Assembly: GCA_016183065.1 (NCBI GenBank)
Contig: JACPFF010000027.1
Location: 1-64,000, forward strand
Direction: 5' to 3'
Source of the DNA: Deltaproteobacteria bacterium
GTDB taxonomy: Bacteria > UBA10199 > GCA-002796325 > JACPFF01
DNA length: 64,000 bases
Shown one piece after another: positions 26,468 to 34,942 of the stretch; position 1 is the stretch's first letter, and each line of letters starts with the position of its first letter. The position numbers and the translations under genes are program-made. The notes below the pieces were generated by a model. That model was not told the origin of the DNA, did no database searches, and was given only the letters and a program-made list of their open reading frames with translations.

Positions 26468-28927
26468 CTACCCTGTGGTCAACAAGTGGGCCACCTTGAG
26501 GATGTCGGCAAAAACCCCGCCCGCGGTCACATCCGGCCCGGCACCTGGTCCCCGCACGATCAGCGGATTGGTGCGATACCGTGCGGTCGTGAAGACGACC
26601 AGATTATCGCCACCACGCAGACTCCCAAAGGGCGAGTCCCGTTCGACTGCCGTGAGGCGCACCGAACACCGGCCATGCTTGATCAGCCCGATGTAGCGAA
26701 GCACCTTTTCCCGCTTTGCTACCGCGACCACGCGCGCGCGGTAGGCGTCGTCAATGGTCGTGAGGCGCCGAAAGAATTGGGCAACTGTTCCTCCACGACG
26801 CAGCGCCTTGGGAAGGAGCGGCTCCACCGCCACCTGCGCCAGCGTGCACCGCACACCCATGGTCCGCGCCAGAATGAGCAATTTCCGCGCCACATCGAGA
26901 CCCGACAGGTCTTCGCGCGGATCGGGTTCCGTAAACCCGCGCCTGTGGGCATCGCGGACAATCGCACTGAAGGCCCGGCCCGCCTCGAGTTCGCTGAAGA
27001 GAAAACCGAGCGTTCCCGAGAGCGCGGCCTCAATCTGGAGGATCGTGTCCCCGCTGTCGATCAAATCCTGCAGCGTGGAGATCACCGGCAATCCGGCACC
27101 GACGCACGTCTCGTAGTGATAATAGGCGTTCCGCCGACGGATCAACTGTTGTAATCGGTCATAAAACGGCTGCGACATGGTATTGGCCTTTTTGTTCGGC
27201 GTCACAATACTCACTCCGGCGGCCAACCACTCGGGATAGCGCGCCGCCACGTGATCGCTCGCCGTGGCATCGACGAGAATCAAATTTTCGAGACGGCTCT
27301 CGATCAAGGTCTTCGTCAGCTGTGAAAGCGCCGATGCCTCCCCACGTGTCACCAGTTTTTTCCACTGCCGCACCTTGAGCCCCGCGGGGGTGAAACAGCC
27401 CTCGCGCTGACCGAGGATCCCCACGACATTGACCTGCAGATCACGATCGCGAACAAGCCGCTCCTGGTTTTCGGCGATCTGCTCCAGCAACTTGCTTCCG
27501 ATGGTCCCTTTCCCGATCAGCACGACATTGACATGCCGACGGGCCAGGTGAAATGCCCCATGGATTACATTGATGGCCTTGGTCGCATCGGCCGCTGCCA
27601 CGACCACGGAGATATTGAGTTCCGACGATCCTTGTGCAATCGCCACCACATTGATCGCATTTTTTCCGAGCGCTGCAAAGAGACGGGCCGCCACACCGGG
27701 CGCCCCCTGCATCCCCGCACCGACCACTGCGACCACGGCAATATCATTGCGACAGTCGATGCGACGGATATCGTGTCGTGCCATCTCGGCGGCAAAGACC
27801 TCGCGCACGACACGGCGCGCCCGCACGGCATCCTGGCGGCGGATGACGCAGCAGATGCTCTGTTCCGATGAGCCCTGGGAGATAAGGATGACGTTGATCT
27901 GCGCACGCGCCAGGGCATCGAACATCCGCGCGGCCACTCCATTCACGCCCACCATCCCCGCGCCTTCGAGACTGAGCAACGTGACATCGGCAATGGCGGT
28001 GATCCCTTTCACCGCACGGGCCCACCGGCCGGTCGCGGACGAGATCAGCGTCCCGGAAAACCCGCGATGCCCCAGGTTGCGAATGCGGAGCGGGATCCCC
28101 GCCTCAATGGCGGGAATCACGGCGCGCGGGTGGAGAACTTTGGCCCCGAAATAGGCCAGCTCCATGGCCTCGGCATAACTGAGCTGTTCGAGCGGAAACG
28201 CTTCGGAGACCAGCGCCGGATCGGCACTCATGACCCCATCCACATCGGTCCAGATCTCGATCTCGCGGGCCTTGAGGAGTGCGCCGATCAGCGCCGCAGA
28301 GTAATCGGACCCGTTGCGTCCGACGGTCGTCGGCACACCATCGGGCGTGGCGGCAATAAAGCCGGTGATCACCGGGATCTCTCCGCGCCACGTGGCCTGG
28401 GCCGTCTGTAGACGCTGACGGGTCGCCGCGGCATCGACCACGGCATTGCCAAAGTCGGCATCGGTCACGATGAGCTGACGTGCATCCACCGGGACGGCCC
28501 GCAAGTGCTTCCCCCGCAACACGCCCGCGATCAGCTGTGATGAGAGCAACTCTCCATAACCGATCACGCGGTCGCGCGTCCGCGCCGTGCACTCCCCCAC
28601 CTGCGCAATGCCGTGGAGTAGTGCCTCGATTTCCTCTCCCGCTGTCACAAGGGTTCTTTGCAAGGGAGTACGCAGGCGCGCAGGAATGGCCGTGCGCAAC
28701 AGGACCGTATGGTGCCGGAGGATCTGCCGCAGCCGCGCGCGGAGCGTCGGTAGCCGTTGTTGTTCTGCCGCCGCAATGCAGGCAAGAAGGGCGTTCGTGA
28801 CCCCGGAGAGGGCGGAGACCACCACGATGGTCGTATCGCGCCGTTGGGCCTGCCGCACCACTTCGGCCACAGCCAGACAGTCCGCCGCCGACCGGAGGGT
28901 GCTTCCGCCAAATTTCAGGATCCGCAT
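26468..28927 (-). CDS. thrA: Bifunctional aspartokinase/homoserine dehydrogenase
   Basis: A fused enzyme catalysing the first and third steps of the threonine/methionine branch from aspartate. 819 aa, as in E. coli ThrA. Aspartokinase domain at about 1-290 (KFGGST at residues 5-10, GRNGSDYSAALIGALL), then tandem ACT domains (310-460) that normally sense threonine. The homoserine dehydrogenase part follows (about 465-819): the NAD(P) loop reads IGKGTIGSKLLEQ rather than the usual GVGGVG-type loop, with later GTLGFLFSELE and FTEPDPREDLSGLDVARK. AGGAAG precedes the ATG. First gene of the operon; I see no clear Thr-rich leader peptide or attenuator in the 96 bases upstream. Confidence 0.96.
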   Translation of the reverse strand: MRILKFGGSTLRSAADCLAVAEVVRQAQRRDTTIVVVSALSGVTNALLACIAAAEQQRLPTLRARLRQILRHHTVLLRTAIPARLRTPLQRTLVTAGEEIEALLHGIAQVGECTARTRDRVIGYGELLSSQLIAGVLRGKHLRAVPVDARQLIVTDADFGNAVVDAAATRQRLQTAQATWRGEIPVITGFIAATPDGVPTTVGRNGSDYSAALIGALLKAREIEIWTDVDGVMSADPALVSEAFPLEQLSYAEAMELAYFGAKVLHPRAVIPAIEAGIPLRIRNLGHRGFSGTLISSATGRWARAVKGITAIADVTLLSLEGAGMVGVNGVAARMFDALARAQINVILISQGSSEQSICCVIRRQDAVRARRVVREVFAAEMARHDIRRIDCRNDIAVVAVVGAGMQGAPGVAARLFAALGKNAINVVAIAQGSSELNISVVVAAADATKAINVIHGAFHLARRHVNVVLIGKGTIGSKLLEQIAENQERLVRDRDLQVNVVGILGQREGCFTPAGLKVRQWKKLVTRGEASALSQLTKTLIESRLENLILVDATASDHVAARYPEWLAAGVSIVTPNKKANTMSQPFYDRLQQLIRRRNAYYHYETCVGAGLPVISTLQDLIDSGDTILQIEAALSGTLGFLFSELEAGRAFSAIVRDAHRRGFTEPDPREDLSGLDVARKLLILARTMGVRCTLAQVAVEPLLPKALRRGGTVAQFFRRLTTIDDAYRARVVAVAKREKVLRYIGLIKHGRCSVRLTAVERDSPFGSLRGGDNLVVFTTARYRTNPLIVRGPGAGPDVTAGGVFADILKVAHLLTTG

Positions 28928-29023
28928 CGCGTCTTCCTAACGGGTTGTCACTTATCACGCAACTTTTCTTCGAGAGTGCCGATAATGGAGAAAGAGGGGA
29001 TTTGCTCGCGATAATCGAGGTGT

Positions 29024-30394
29024 ATGATGGCACCAATTTACCCTGTGCGGAGTCGCTTCTCCCGCATGCCCCAGGTCCGCCGTGTGGCGACCCCCGATGG
29101 CGCGGCCGCAACGTCATCTGCCACGCGTTTTGTGCGGGCCGCGGCCTGGATGAAGGGGTTGCTCTCCGTCGGATGGCAGCGGTCCGCCGTCGCCAGGCAG
29201 GGGCAAGCCATCCGTCTGAACGCTGCCGATCCCGCGGTCCTCGCCGCCTTCTCGGCCATAAGCCACACGGTCGCCTTCGATGTCGTCTCCCCACGGGCGG
29301 GTCGGACGGAGGTTTTGGAAGGACCGCCGTTGCGTATTGCCCAAGAGGATCATCACGTCATAATCACGGTCCCGCAAGGGCTCACGGCCTCGCAGGAGAT
29401 TTTTCTGGGGCGGCATCGTGCCCCAGAAACACCCAATTGTCACAGTGTGGTCCTCTCGAGTCCGTATGTCTCAGGCCAACATGCGCGGGTCGACATTCAC
29501 CCGAATGGCCGTGTGCAGATCGCTGATACGGGATCGAAAAATGGCACCTTTCAGGACGGAGAGAGCGTCCATTTCATCACGGGGTCCCTCCATCATGGGC
29601 CCGTCAGATTCTCCCTGAGTCTGGCCGTGCAGGTCACGATTGCCAAGGACACGGTGGCACCCGCGGCCGCAACAGACGCAGAGACCTCGCACAATTTCAT
29701 CCCCACCAGGCTCGTCGAATCGGAGCCGCTCGCGGCGCGTGCCGCGATTGCACACGCCACACCGTCCCAGCCCCGGCAATTGGGGAGTTTGCTCGGCGCA
29801 CTGGCGCAGGAGGCCGGCTTTCCCATTGACGCTTTTACGATCCGGCAGACCTCCGACGTCTTCAGCAGCACGCCCACCACCATCATCACGCTGACGCACG
29901 GCGCCACCCGGCTTATCGTGACGACACCCAGCCGGGTCGACAGCGCCGCGGTTGCCAGGACCCTTGCCCGGGTTATGGCGGAACAGGGCCACGCCTTCTC
30001 AGGCCATGCGATCACGGTCCGGATTGCCCTCGAATCGTCTGCGGATATCGCGGCGTCGGCCTGCAGGGGCGGGGCAGCCATCGCTGGCCATCGCACCGGA
30101 TTCACCCTTGCCACAATTTCGCCGGATGGCGAAGTCACCTACACGGCCCTCTCCATCCCACAGGGGGTTCTCCGCCCCGATCGCCACGGTGTCATACTCA
30201 GGAGCGTACTGGCACCGGGCGCACGGGCAACGGCCCTGCGCGCCGCCATCTCTCTCCCCTGGAATCTCGGCGAGCAGGACACGCCGGAGCGCCAGGCCCG
30301 TGAACTCAATACGCTCGCGGATACACTGCGTCATGCCCTGCGGCGGGTCATCGAGACCACAGCAAGCCATTTTGCGCAGCACGGGGAGCGATGA
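29024..30394 (+). CDS. FHA-domain protein
   Basis: A 456-aa cytoplasmic protein. Residues about 122-200 form a forkhead-associated domain, which binds phosphothreonine: LGRHR (128-132), the SGQHARV motif (150-156), and DTGSKNGTFQDGE (168-180). The remaining two-thirds, including about 230-450, are Ala/Thr-rich alpha/beta sequence that I cannot assign. FHA proteins usually pair with Ser/Thr kinases or secretion systems, but none lies nearby. GAGG upstream suits the second ATG (29027) slightly better than the first. The gene is divergent from thrA and convergent with the TA pair. Confidence 0.75.
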   Translation: MMAPIYPVRSRFSRMPQVRRVATPDGAAATSSATRFVRAAAWMKGLLSVGWQRSAVARQGQAIRLNAADPAVLAAFSAISHTVAFDVVSPRAGRTEVLEGPPLRIAQEDHHVIITVPQGLTASQEIFLGRHRAPETPNCHSVVLSSPYVSGQHARVDIHPNGRVQIADTGSKNGTFQDGESVHFITGSLHHGPVRFSLSLAVQVTIAKDTVAPAAATDAETSHNFIPTRLVESEPLAARAAIAHATPSQPRQLGSLLGALAQEAGFPIDAFTIRQTSDVFSSTPTTIITLTHGATRLIVTTPSRVDSAAVARTLARVMAEQGHAFSGHAITVRIALESSADIAASACRGGAAIAGHRTGFTLATISPDGEVTYTALSIPQGVLRPDRHGVILRSVLAPGARATALRAAISLPWNLGEQDTPERQARELNTLADTLRHALRRVIETTASHFAQHGER

Positions 30395-30438
30395 GCCGCC
30401 TGCCTTTGCAAAACCACCATTGGGACATATCGTGAGGA

Positions 30439-30852
30439 CTAGACACTTTCCACCGGAAGCCGTAGCCGTCGTGCCGCCTGTAATTGACGCTGATCAGCGG
30501 AGAGAAAAAGATCGCAGTGTGCGGAGAGGGCACAGCCGAGCTGTAACGCATCGAGCGCTTTGAGTGGCGCACGTTCAAGACATTGGATGGTGTATTGCAA
30601 AACCAATTCCGAAAGATCGAGAATAGTGGCCTGTTCGATATCCCGTGCAAAATCGGCTTTCATTTGCCGATAGTGCTTTGCCGTGAGTTTCTTTTCCCGC
30701 CGCAACCGGTTGAACGCGGAAATCATCTCTGGAATCGTGACGATGCAGAGGAGAATTTCGGTGGCCTGCGCACAATGGTCTGCAACGGCGACTGTCCCTG
30801 ATTCCTCCACGTACCGTTTCGCCAAGGCGGAAGAGTCCAAAAAAAGGCGCAT
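30439..30852 (-). CDS. vapC: PIN-domain ribonuclease toxin (VapC-like)
   Basis: 137-aa PIN-domain protein. Acidic residues typical of the metal-dependent nuclease site: Asp6 (LFLDSSALAKRY), a central Glu (TIPEMISAF), and a C-terminal Asp pair (KALDALQLG, FLSADQRQL). Toxins of this family cleave specific RNAs, often tRNA or 23S rRNA. The ATG at 30852 starts four bases after the antitoxin stop; the frame is open further upstream inside the antitoxin gene, but conserved sequence begins here. The pair is leftward and convergent with the FHA gene. Confidence 0.88.
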   Translation of the reverse strand: MRLFLDSSALAKRYVEESGTVAVADHCAQATEILLCIVTIPEMISAFNRLRREKKLTAKHYRQMKADFARDIEQATILDLSELVLQYTIQCLERAPLKALDALQLGCALSAHCDLFLSADQRQLQAARRLRLPVESV

Positions 30853-30856
30853 GCTG

Positions 30857-31078
30857 TCACTCCGCTCGTTCCCGCACAATTGCCGCACTGAGCGATGCCC
30901 CACGAACCCTGCGTGGCTGACTGATTTTCCAGCGCGCTAAGGATTTATTGCTGACCGGAGAAACAATGGCGATGGGTTTGCCATTCCGGTATACTTCCAA
31001 TGATTCCCCCCGTTCCACCGCATCAAAGTACTTTCGTGCATTATTGCGCAATTCGCTGAACGTCACATTGTGGGTCAT
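30857..31078 (-). CDS. vapB: Phd/YefM-type antitoxin
   Basis: 73-aa antitoxin. The N-terminal half (NVTFSELRNNARKYFDAVERGESLEVYRNGKPIAIVSPV) is the Phd/YefM fold, which binds DNA as a dimer; the C-terminal ~30 residues, rich in Arg and Ser, should wrap the toxin. GGAGG lies eight bases before the ATG at 31078. Directly upstream of the PIN toxin. The palindrome at 31102-31117 overlaps the -10 box and is the probable autoregulatory operator. Confidence 0.88.
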   Translation of the reverse strand: MTHNVTFSELRNNARKYFDAVERGESLEVYRNGKPIAIVSPVSNKSLARWKISQPRRVRGASLSAAIVRERAE

Positions 31079-31101
31079 CGAAGCAGCCTCCAAATTTGAG
31101 C

Positions 31102-31135
31102 GTACATGATAATGTACAATATCATGTCATGTCAA
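31102..31135 (-). promoter_or_regulatory. TA promoter with an embedded palindromic operator
   Basis: TTGACA (31135-31130 on the minus strand), 17 bases, TTATCA (31112-31107). The perfect palindrome GTACAT-GATA-ATGTAC (31102-31117) covers the -10 region, the layout expected for repression by the antitoxin-toxin complex. Confidence 0.75.
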
Positions 31136-31163
31136 GAAACTTCCTCATGGGCGTATCGAGACC

Positions 31164-32282
31164 TCACAGTGTTTTATTATAGATAGCGTATTGTTTCTCC
31201 GCCTTGCCGCCAAACCCTTCGGCCAGGCTGTTCATCCCCGTGTTGTCGCCGAGGACCCAGGTGATCTCGCCAGAGCGATACCCGGCGGCCGGACACCGCT
31301 CCCAGGACTCGGCGATGAGCAACACGCCGATCCCCTGCGATTGATATTCCGGCAAGACGGCAAACGCATAGCCGCGCATGCTCTGGATGTCGGACTTGCG
31401 GAAGAGGATCCGATAGAGCCCCTTCGGAAAGAGCCGCCCGCGACAATCGTGAAGAATATCGTTGTAATTTGGGAGGTTGATCACCACGCCTACGGGACGA
31501 CGGTCGACTTCGGCAATCAAGATGATGCGGGGATCGGCAATTCGCCGCAAGTCGCGCGCCATGGCACGGACCTGCTTTTCCGTGAAGGGGACAAAACCCC
31601 AGTTATTCTTGAGCGCCTCGTTGAAGATCTGCCGGATGATCTCGGCCTCTTCGGAGAGTTTCGCGAGATCGATCGGTCGCACCACGAGCCCCGGCACGCG
31701 CCGCGCCTGTGCCACGCGCTCGACAATCCATGCGGGGAGGGGAAACTCGCTCGTGACCGAGTAGGAGTTCAGTCGCATGGTCTCGGTGAGACCGGCCTGC
31801 CGGGCATGGTCCAGATAGTACGGCTTGGAATAGGGCATCATGAACATGGGCCGGAGGTGAAACCCCTCGCGCAAGAAACCGGGGGCCGGATCTTCGAGCC
31901 GAAAGTTGTAGGGTCCGACCATTTTTTTTGCCCGCCGCTCCCGCAACCACGCCTCCGCAGCGCCAAAGAGCGCGGCCCCGACCGATCGATCGTCGATCGC
32001 CTCGTAGAACCCGAAATTCCCCTCTCCCGGCGCATCGCCTGGATGGGCCAACCGGTCGATCTGTGCACTGATGCGTCCCACAACCGTCCGTCCGTGTGTG
32101 GCAAGGAAGAGGACCGCATCGCTCTGCCGAAAGAAGGCATTTTTTTCGGGATCGAGACGTTGTGCGAGTTCGAGGCGGAGCGGCTCGATCCAGGCATCGC
32201 CGCGGCCATAGATGCGCCGCGGGAGATTCAGGAAGGCCCGGCGACTCCGCGCTGAGCGGACGTGGACGATCGTCGGCGTCAT
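31164..32282 (-). CDS. GNAT-fold acyltransferase, probable bacterial ceramide synthase
   Basis: A 372-aa protein with a C-terminal GNAT-like region (residues 255-350: acetyl-CoA-site-like VLPEYQSQGIGVLLIAES) and an N-terminal region of the YghO-like group (FLNLPRRIYGRGDAWIEPL; NFRLEDPAPGFL). Its start overlaps the stop of the serine palmitoyltransferase gene by four bases (ATGA), so the two are translationally coupled. In Caulobacter a GNAT-family protein has been reported as the bacterial ceramide synthase (bCerS) working with Spt. By family and coupling I infer N-acylation of a sphingoid base here. No signal peptide. Another acyl-transfer role cannot be excluded from sequence alone. Confidence 0.72.
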   Translation of the reverse strand: MTPTIVHVRSARSRRAFLNLPRRIYGRGDAWIEPLRLELAQRLDPEKNAFFRQSDAVLFLATHGRTVVGRISAQIDRLAHPGDAPGEGNFGFYEAIDDRSVGAALFGAAEAWLRERRAKKMVGPYNFRLEDPAPGFLREGFHLRPMFMMPYSKPYYLDHARQAGLTETMRLNSYSVTSEFPLPAWIVERVAQARRVPGLVVRPIDLAKLSEEAEIIRQIFNEALKNNWGFVPFTEKQVRAMARDLRRIADPRIILIAEVDRRPVGVVINLPNYNDILHDCRGRLFPKGLYRILFRKSDIQSMRGYAFAVLPEYQSQGIGVLLIAESWERCPAAGYRSGEITWVLGDNTGMNSLAEGFGGKAEKQYAIYNKTL

Positions 32283-33547
32283 GAGGCAAACAAGGCGCTC
32301 AAATCATAATAGTCGGCCGGTGGGAGTGTGGCAGGATCTTGGGCAAAGTGGGTGGTCCTGATCTGATAGGGATCCGCGAGTGCGTCAAACGCCTTGATGA
32401 TCGCGGCGATATCCTCGGTCGTATGCGACGCCATGTACGACGTTCGGATGAGGGCGTGGCCATACGGCACGGCCGGATACGCCACCGGTGTCGCAAAAAC
32501 GCCGAGGTCACGCAGGGCCATGGTCAATTTGAAGGCCTTTCCTTCGGCACCGACCCATAGCGCCAAAATCGGGGCCTTCGAGGGCATGATGTACATACCA
32601 ATCTCTTCCAATCCGTGTCGCGCAAACGCACAATTGCGCCACAATTGCTCACGATGGGTCGATTCGGTGGACATGACTTCCAGGGCGGCGATGGCCGCCG
32701 CGGCACTGGCGGCGGGGATCGACGCGCTGAACCAGAGAGGTCGCGCCTTGTGGCGGATATATTCGATCACCTCCGGCTCGCCGGCCACAAACCCGCCGAT
32801 CGAGGCAAAGGACTTCGAAAAGGTCCCCATGAGGAGATCGACCTCTCCCTGCACATCCCAATGTTCGGTAATACCGCGGCCCGTCTCCCCAAACACGCCG
32901 AGTCCGTGGGCATCGTCCACGTAGATCCGGACGTGGGGATGCGCACGCTTGATCGCCACCAGTTCCCGCAGCGGCGCAATGTTGCCGGTCATGGAAAAGA
33001 CACCGTCGGTCACGATCCCCGCGCCGCCTGCACAGGGCGTCGCATCAATTTTGGCGCGACAATCGGCCGCGTCGGCATGGGCATAGCGAATGACGCGACC
33101 GCGACTCTGGCGACACCCGTCGATGATCGAGGCATGGTTATCGGCATCACTGAAGATGCAATCCTCGGATTCAAAGAGACACCCGATCGTCCCGTGATTG
33201 ACCATAAATCCGGTCGAAAAGACGAGAGTCTCCGGTTTGCCGACAAATCGCGCGAGGTTGCGCTCGAGCTGCACGTGGAGGCTGGTGTTCCCGTTGAGGA
33301 ACCGGGAACCGCTACACCCCGTGCCATAGCGTTCGAGGGCGGCCACTGCCGCGGCCTTGACGCGGGGGTGGTGCGTCAATCCGAGATAATTATTCGATCC
33401 GGCCATGATCAGACGCTTGCCATGACAATGAACATGCGCGCCGGCCGACTCCTCGATCTCCTGAAAAAACGGATAGGCCCCCGCGGCCTTCACCAGTTGC
33501 GGCTGTTGGTAAAACTCGTGACACTTCTCGAATAAATCCTTTGCCAT
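32279..33547 (-). CDS. spt: Serine palmitoyltransferase
   Basis: PLP-dependent alpha-oxoamine synthase that condenses serine with a fatty acyl thioester to 3-ketosphinganine, the entry into sphingolipids. 422 aa from ATG 33547, the size of soluble bacterial SPT. Motifs: YPFFQEIEES, GSGCSG-type GTGCSGSRFLNG, DADNHASIIDGCRQ (PLP-stacking His138), VDDAHGLGVFG (Asp211, His214) and Lys245 in GTFSKSFASIGG. The SRFLNG..LHVQLE block and IDGCRQ segment look much more like Bacteroides and Sphingomonas SPT than like glycine C-acetyltransferase or AONS, the main alternatives. No membrane segment. Coupled to the GNAT gene downstream and divergent from an alcohol dehydrogenase. Confidence 0.85.
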   Translation of the reverse strand: MAKDLFEKCHEFYQQPQLVKAAGAYPFFQEIEESAGAHVHCHGKRLIMAGSNNYLGLTHHPRVKAAAVAALERYGTGCSGSRFLNGNTSLHVQLERNLARFVGKPETLVFSTGFMVNHGTIGCLFESEDCIFSDADNHASIIDGCRQSRGRVIRYAHADAADCRAKIDATPCAGGAGIVTDGVFSMTGNIAPLRELVAIKRAHPHVRIYVDDAHGLGVFGETGRGITEHWDVQGEVDLLMGTFSKSFASIGGFVAGEPEVIEYIRHKARPLWFSASIPAASAAAAIAALEVMSTESTHREQLWRNCAFARHGLEEIGMYIMPSKAPILALWVGAEGKAFKLTMALRDLGVFATPVAYPAVPYGHALIRTSYMASHTTEDIAAIIKAFDALADPYQIRTTHFAQDPATLPPADYYDLSALFAS

Positions 33548-33562
33548 TGGGTTGGCGCGACC

Positions 33563-33589
33563 TTTATACAGTGGCTTGCATGAAGTCAA
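33563..33589 (-). promoter_or_regulatory. Putative promoter of spt
   Basis: On the minus strand, TTGACT (33589-33584), a 15-base spacer and TATAAA (33568-33563), about 15 bases before the spt ATG. It lies in the divergent region before the dehydrogenase gene. Confidence 0.5.
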
Positions 33590-33636
33590 GCGACCACAGG
33601 TCTGATAATCTCTCTGTCCGTGCAGCACGAGAGACC

Positions 33637-34848
33637 ATGCACGCTCTCCAGTTCGAACTCTCTATCCCCAGGTATCTGCTCAACAAAACACTTTGCCACC
33701 TTGCCCCCCACCATTTTTTTCCGCGCGTCAGCCTCCTCCACGAGCGCCGCGTCCCCGTGCCATCGCTCCCGAATGCCGAATGGGTCCGTGTGGCGATCGA
33801 GGCGTGCGGAATCTGTGGCAGCGATCTCAATGCCTTGCGCGGCCACGAAGCCTACTCCATGGAGCCGTACGCGAGCTTTCCGGCCGTAATGGGCCATGAA
33901 ATTGTCGGACGCGTCGTGGCGTGTGGTGACGCGGTGCCCGAGGTCCCGCTGGGAACGCGGGTGGCCGTCGAAAACATCCTCCCGTGTGCCCCGCGCGGGA
34001 TGACACCACCGTGCGCGGCCTGCGCCCGCGGCGACTATGCCCTCTGCGAACACTTTGCGTGCGGCGCCCTTCCTCCCGGTGTCTGTCTCGGTTTTACCCG
34101 CGGACTGGGCGGTGGCTTTGGCAAATATGTGGTTGCACACCGGAGCCAATTGTTTCCCCTCCCCGACGACGTACCGCTCGACGCTGCGGTCCTGATCGAC
34201 TCGCTGGCCTCGGCCCTCCAGCCGGTGGCCCACCATCGGCCGGCGCCCGGTGCCACAGTGCTGGTCTTCGGAGCGGGGATCATCGGTCTCCACGTCGTGC
34301 AGGCCCTGCGTGCCACGGGCTTCACCGGCCAACTCGTCGTCGTGGCCCGACACCGTTTTCAGGGAATGCTCGCCAAACGCTTCGGGGCCAGCGCCATCGT
34401 CCTGCGCAACATCATCCACTATCTCGCCGAACTGACCGGCGCCACGGTGCGACGGCCCACCCTCGGTCCACCAGTGCTCGACGGTGGCGTGGATCTCGTC
34501 TTCGACTGCATCGGGTCATCGCACAGTATCGACACGAGCCTCCGCATCACCCGCAAACGGGGGACGGTGGTCGTGGTCGGGACGGCCGGGGCCTTGTCGC
34601 GCGTCGATGCCTCGCCCCTCTGGTTCAAGGAGATCACGCTCACCGGGAGTGCGCTCTGTTCCACAGCAGAGATTGGGGGCCTCCGCCAACGGACGTATCA
34701 ACACGTGATCGACATGCTCTCGGACGGCCGCCTGCAGAGCGAGGGGCTCGTCACACACTGGTTCCCGCTCCACGAATATCGCAAGGCCTTTGCCACCGCC
34801 CTCGACAAGCGCCGCCACCAGAGCCTCAAAGTCGCATTTCGGGTGTAA
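33637..34848 (+). CDS. Zinc-type (MDR) alcohol dehydrogenase
   Basis: Medium-chain dehydrogenase/reductase, about 403 aa. N-terminal catalytic zinc motif EACGICGSDL with GHE further on; a Cys-rich structural-zinc-like lobe (PCAPRGMTPPCAACARGDYALC) with an unusually long first spacing; a Rossmann fold with FGAGIIGLHV, then FDCIGSS and VVVGTAG. It reduces or oxidises an alcohol/ketone with NAD(P); the substrate is unknown. It is divergent from spt, so a role as ketosphinganine reductase is attractive but unproven: the reductase reported in Caulobacter is from the short-chain type. The start is uncertain (33580 is also in frame); conserved sequence begins soon after 33637. Confidence 0.82.
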   Translation: MHALQFELSIPRYLLNKTLCHLAPHHFFPRVSLLHERRVPVPSLPNAEWVRVAIEACGICGSDLNALRGHEAYSMEPYASFPAVMGHEIVGRVVACGDAVPEVPLGTRVAVENILPCAPRGMTPPCAACARGDYALCEHFACGALPPGVCLGFTRGLGGGFGKYVVAHRSQLFPLPDDVPLDAAVLIDSLASALQPVAHHRPAPGATVLVFGAGIIGLHVVQALRATGFTGQLVVVARHRFQGMLAKRFGASAIVLRNIIHYLAELTGATVRRPTLGPPVLDGGVDLVFDCIGSSHSIDTSLRITRKRGTVVVVGTAGALSRVDASPLWFKEITLTGSALCSTAEIGGLRQRTYQHVIDMLSDGRLQSEGLVTHWFPLHEYRKAFATALDKRRHQSLKVAFRV

Positions 34849-34892
34849 AGGCTATATACACCGGCCACTTTCGCAAAACATCGTTTAGTTCA

Positions 34893-34934
34893 TTATGTAT
34901 TTTATAATTTACATTATGTATTTTATGATTTACA
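34893..34934 (+). promoter_or_regulatory. Two tandem 21-bp direct repeats in the MNT/HEPN promoter
   Basis: Copies at 34893-34913 and 34914-34934 differ by one base (A/G). Each contains a -10-like hexamer (TATAAT at 34903-34908; TATGAT at 34924-34929). AT-rich in a GC-rich setting; probable promoter plus operator for the HTH-bearing protein that follows. Confidence 0.75.
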
Positions 34935-34942
34935 ATCGCAAC

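Noticed and set aside
28928-29023. thr attenuator with a leader peptide
   Set aside because: No short Thr/Ile-rich frame and no terminator-antiterminator pair are visible before thrA.
32279-33547. Assignment as glycine C-acetyltransferase or AONS
   Set aside because: The same fold, but the SRFLNG, IDGCRQ and GTFSKSFASIGG blocks and the coupled GNAT gene favour SPT. No tdh or bio genes are nearby.
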